The notes under the pieces are model-generated. The model searched no databases. It worked only from the letters and a program-made list of their open reading frames with translations, and was not told where the DNA came from. A stretch of DNA of 21,581 bases from Pigoraptor chileana (Eukaryota > Opisthokonta > Filasterea), in the NCBI GenBank assembly GCA_943704495.1, contig CALSCR010001930.1, positions 1 to 21,581 of the forward strand. The letters are read 5' to 3'. A program made the position numbers and the translations under genes. Below, in pieces: positions 21,061 to 21,581 of the stretch. Position 1 is the first letter of the stretch. Each line of letters begins with the position of its first letter.

Positions 21061-21581
21061 TCTGAGATGTGTGTTTCCACAACAGCTGTTGCCGCGAACC
21101 TCGATTAAAAAGAGTGGGAAAGTAGACTTATAGCACCCTCACGTCATGGGAAAATGCAACGCAAAACGCAATCTACCTGTCACCATCACAATCACACGTA
21201 CAAAGTCAAGCTCTACACTCAATGCGATGTTCAGCAGATGACGGTGAAGGTTACTGTCCGCAAGTAGTGATAGAAACGACAACTGAAAAAAGAAAAGGGC
21301 AAAAAAGCAAAAGGAAGAAAAAAGAAACGAAATATTGTTTTTGTACTTTTAATTTGAAATGCCCTTTAAACGATTACATTTTTCGGCAACAAATTCAAAT
21401 TGTTATACTACACACTGGAAAAAATAAAATAAAATATTTGGGCGCCAAAATGTTAATGTGGAATCGACTCACATTTTCGCACACATTTTTCAGTTTTCAA
21501 ATTAAAGGAGCCCAATTTCAAGGGGAAGTCGCCCGGTTGCCGGCCTCCCGGCTTGCCGTCAGTCGCGGCCCCGGACTGACG
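21061..21581. promoter_or_regulatory. Upstream region of the zinc-finger gene with AT-rich block, E2F-like site and terminal hairpin
   Basis: No gene is seen in this 521-bp stretch. Purine/A-rich DNA spans 21270-21440. GGCGCCAAAA at 21441-21450 reads TTTTGGCGCC on the minus strand, a good E2F-type match. The last 25 bp (21557-21581) form a perfect 8-bp stem, CGTCAGTC/GACTGACG, with a 9-nt GC-rich loop, in an abruptly GC-rich segment. Confidence 0.4.

Overview
The window is nuclear DNA of a unicellular eukaryote. Nearly every gene is split by spliceosomal introns of about 75-430 bp with GT...AG ends, genes lie on both strands, and introns and spacers are full of (CA/GT)n, (TA)n and poly-C microsatellites. 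The gene set and intron style would fit a holozoan protist such as a choanoflagellate, but that placement is inference; nothing here is diagnostic.

Layout from left to right: a REEP5/Yop1 ER-shaping protein (minus, 14-911) diverges from a secreted SGNH/CE2-type esterase (plus, 1305-2921). This converges on a nine-exon SET-domain/Rubisco-LSMT-like methyltransferase (minus, 3392-6899). A 69-residue membrane peptide gene (plus, 7380-7589) diverges from the SET gene. Mitochondrial ribosomal protein mS33 (minus, 8179-9275) follows, then an unresolved plus-strand gene (about 9670-10312), a small coiled-coil tail-anchored protein (minus, 10397-10807) and the RNA 5'-kinase CLP1 (minus, 11086-14243, nine exons). 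On the plus strand come a channel-like fragment (14901-15489) and uracil phosphoribosyltransferase (15987-17856, six exons). The right end holds a low-complexity RG/serine-acidic nuclear-type protein (minus, 18582-20043) and a zinc-finger/coiled-coil protein (minus, 20183-21060).

Most genes are unrelated housekeeping functions: ER membrane shaping, mitochondrial translation, mRNA 3'-end/tRNA processing and pyrimidine salvage. The most striking item is the SET-domain protein. It has an N-terminal signal sequence, three N-glycosylation sequons in one exon and a C-terminal KDEL, so it is predicted to be an ER-lumenal protein methyltransferase, whereas familiar members of this family are cytosolic, nuclear or organellar. 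Second is a structural pattern: several introns carry a GT-rich tract near the donor and an AC-rich tract near the acceptor, always in that order, so the intron ends could pair in RNA. Third is an isolated exon resembling the first transmembrane helix of CatSper-type cation channels, with no recognisable remainder before the next gene.

Exon boundaries were worked out by hand from frame, splice sites and remembered family patterns. They are phase-consistent throughout REEP5, CE2, SET, mS33, CLP1, UPRT, the RG protein and the zinc-finger protein, but no transcript or database evidence was available.
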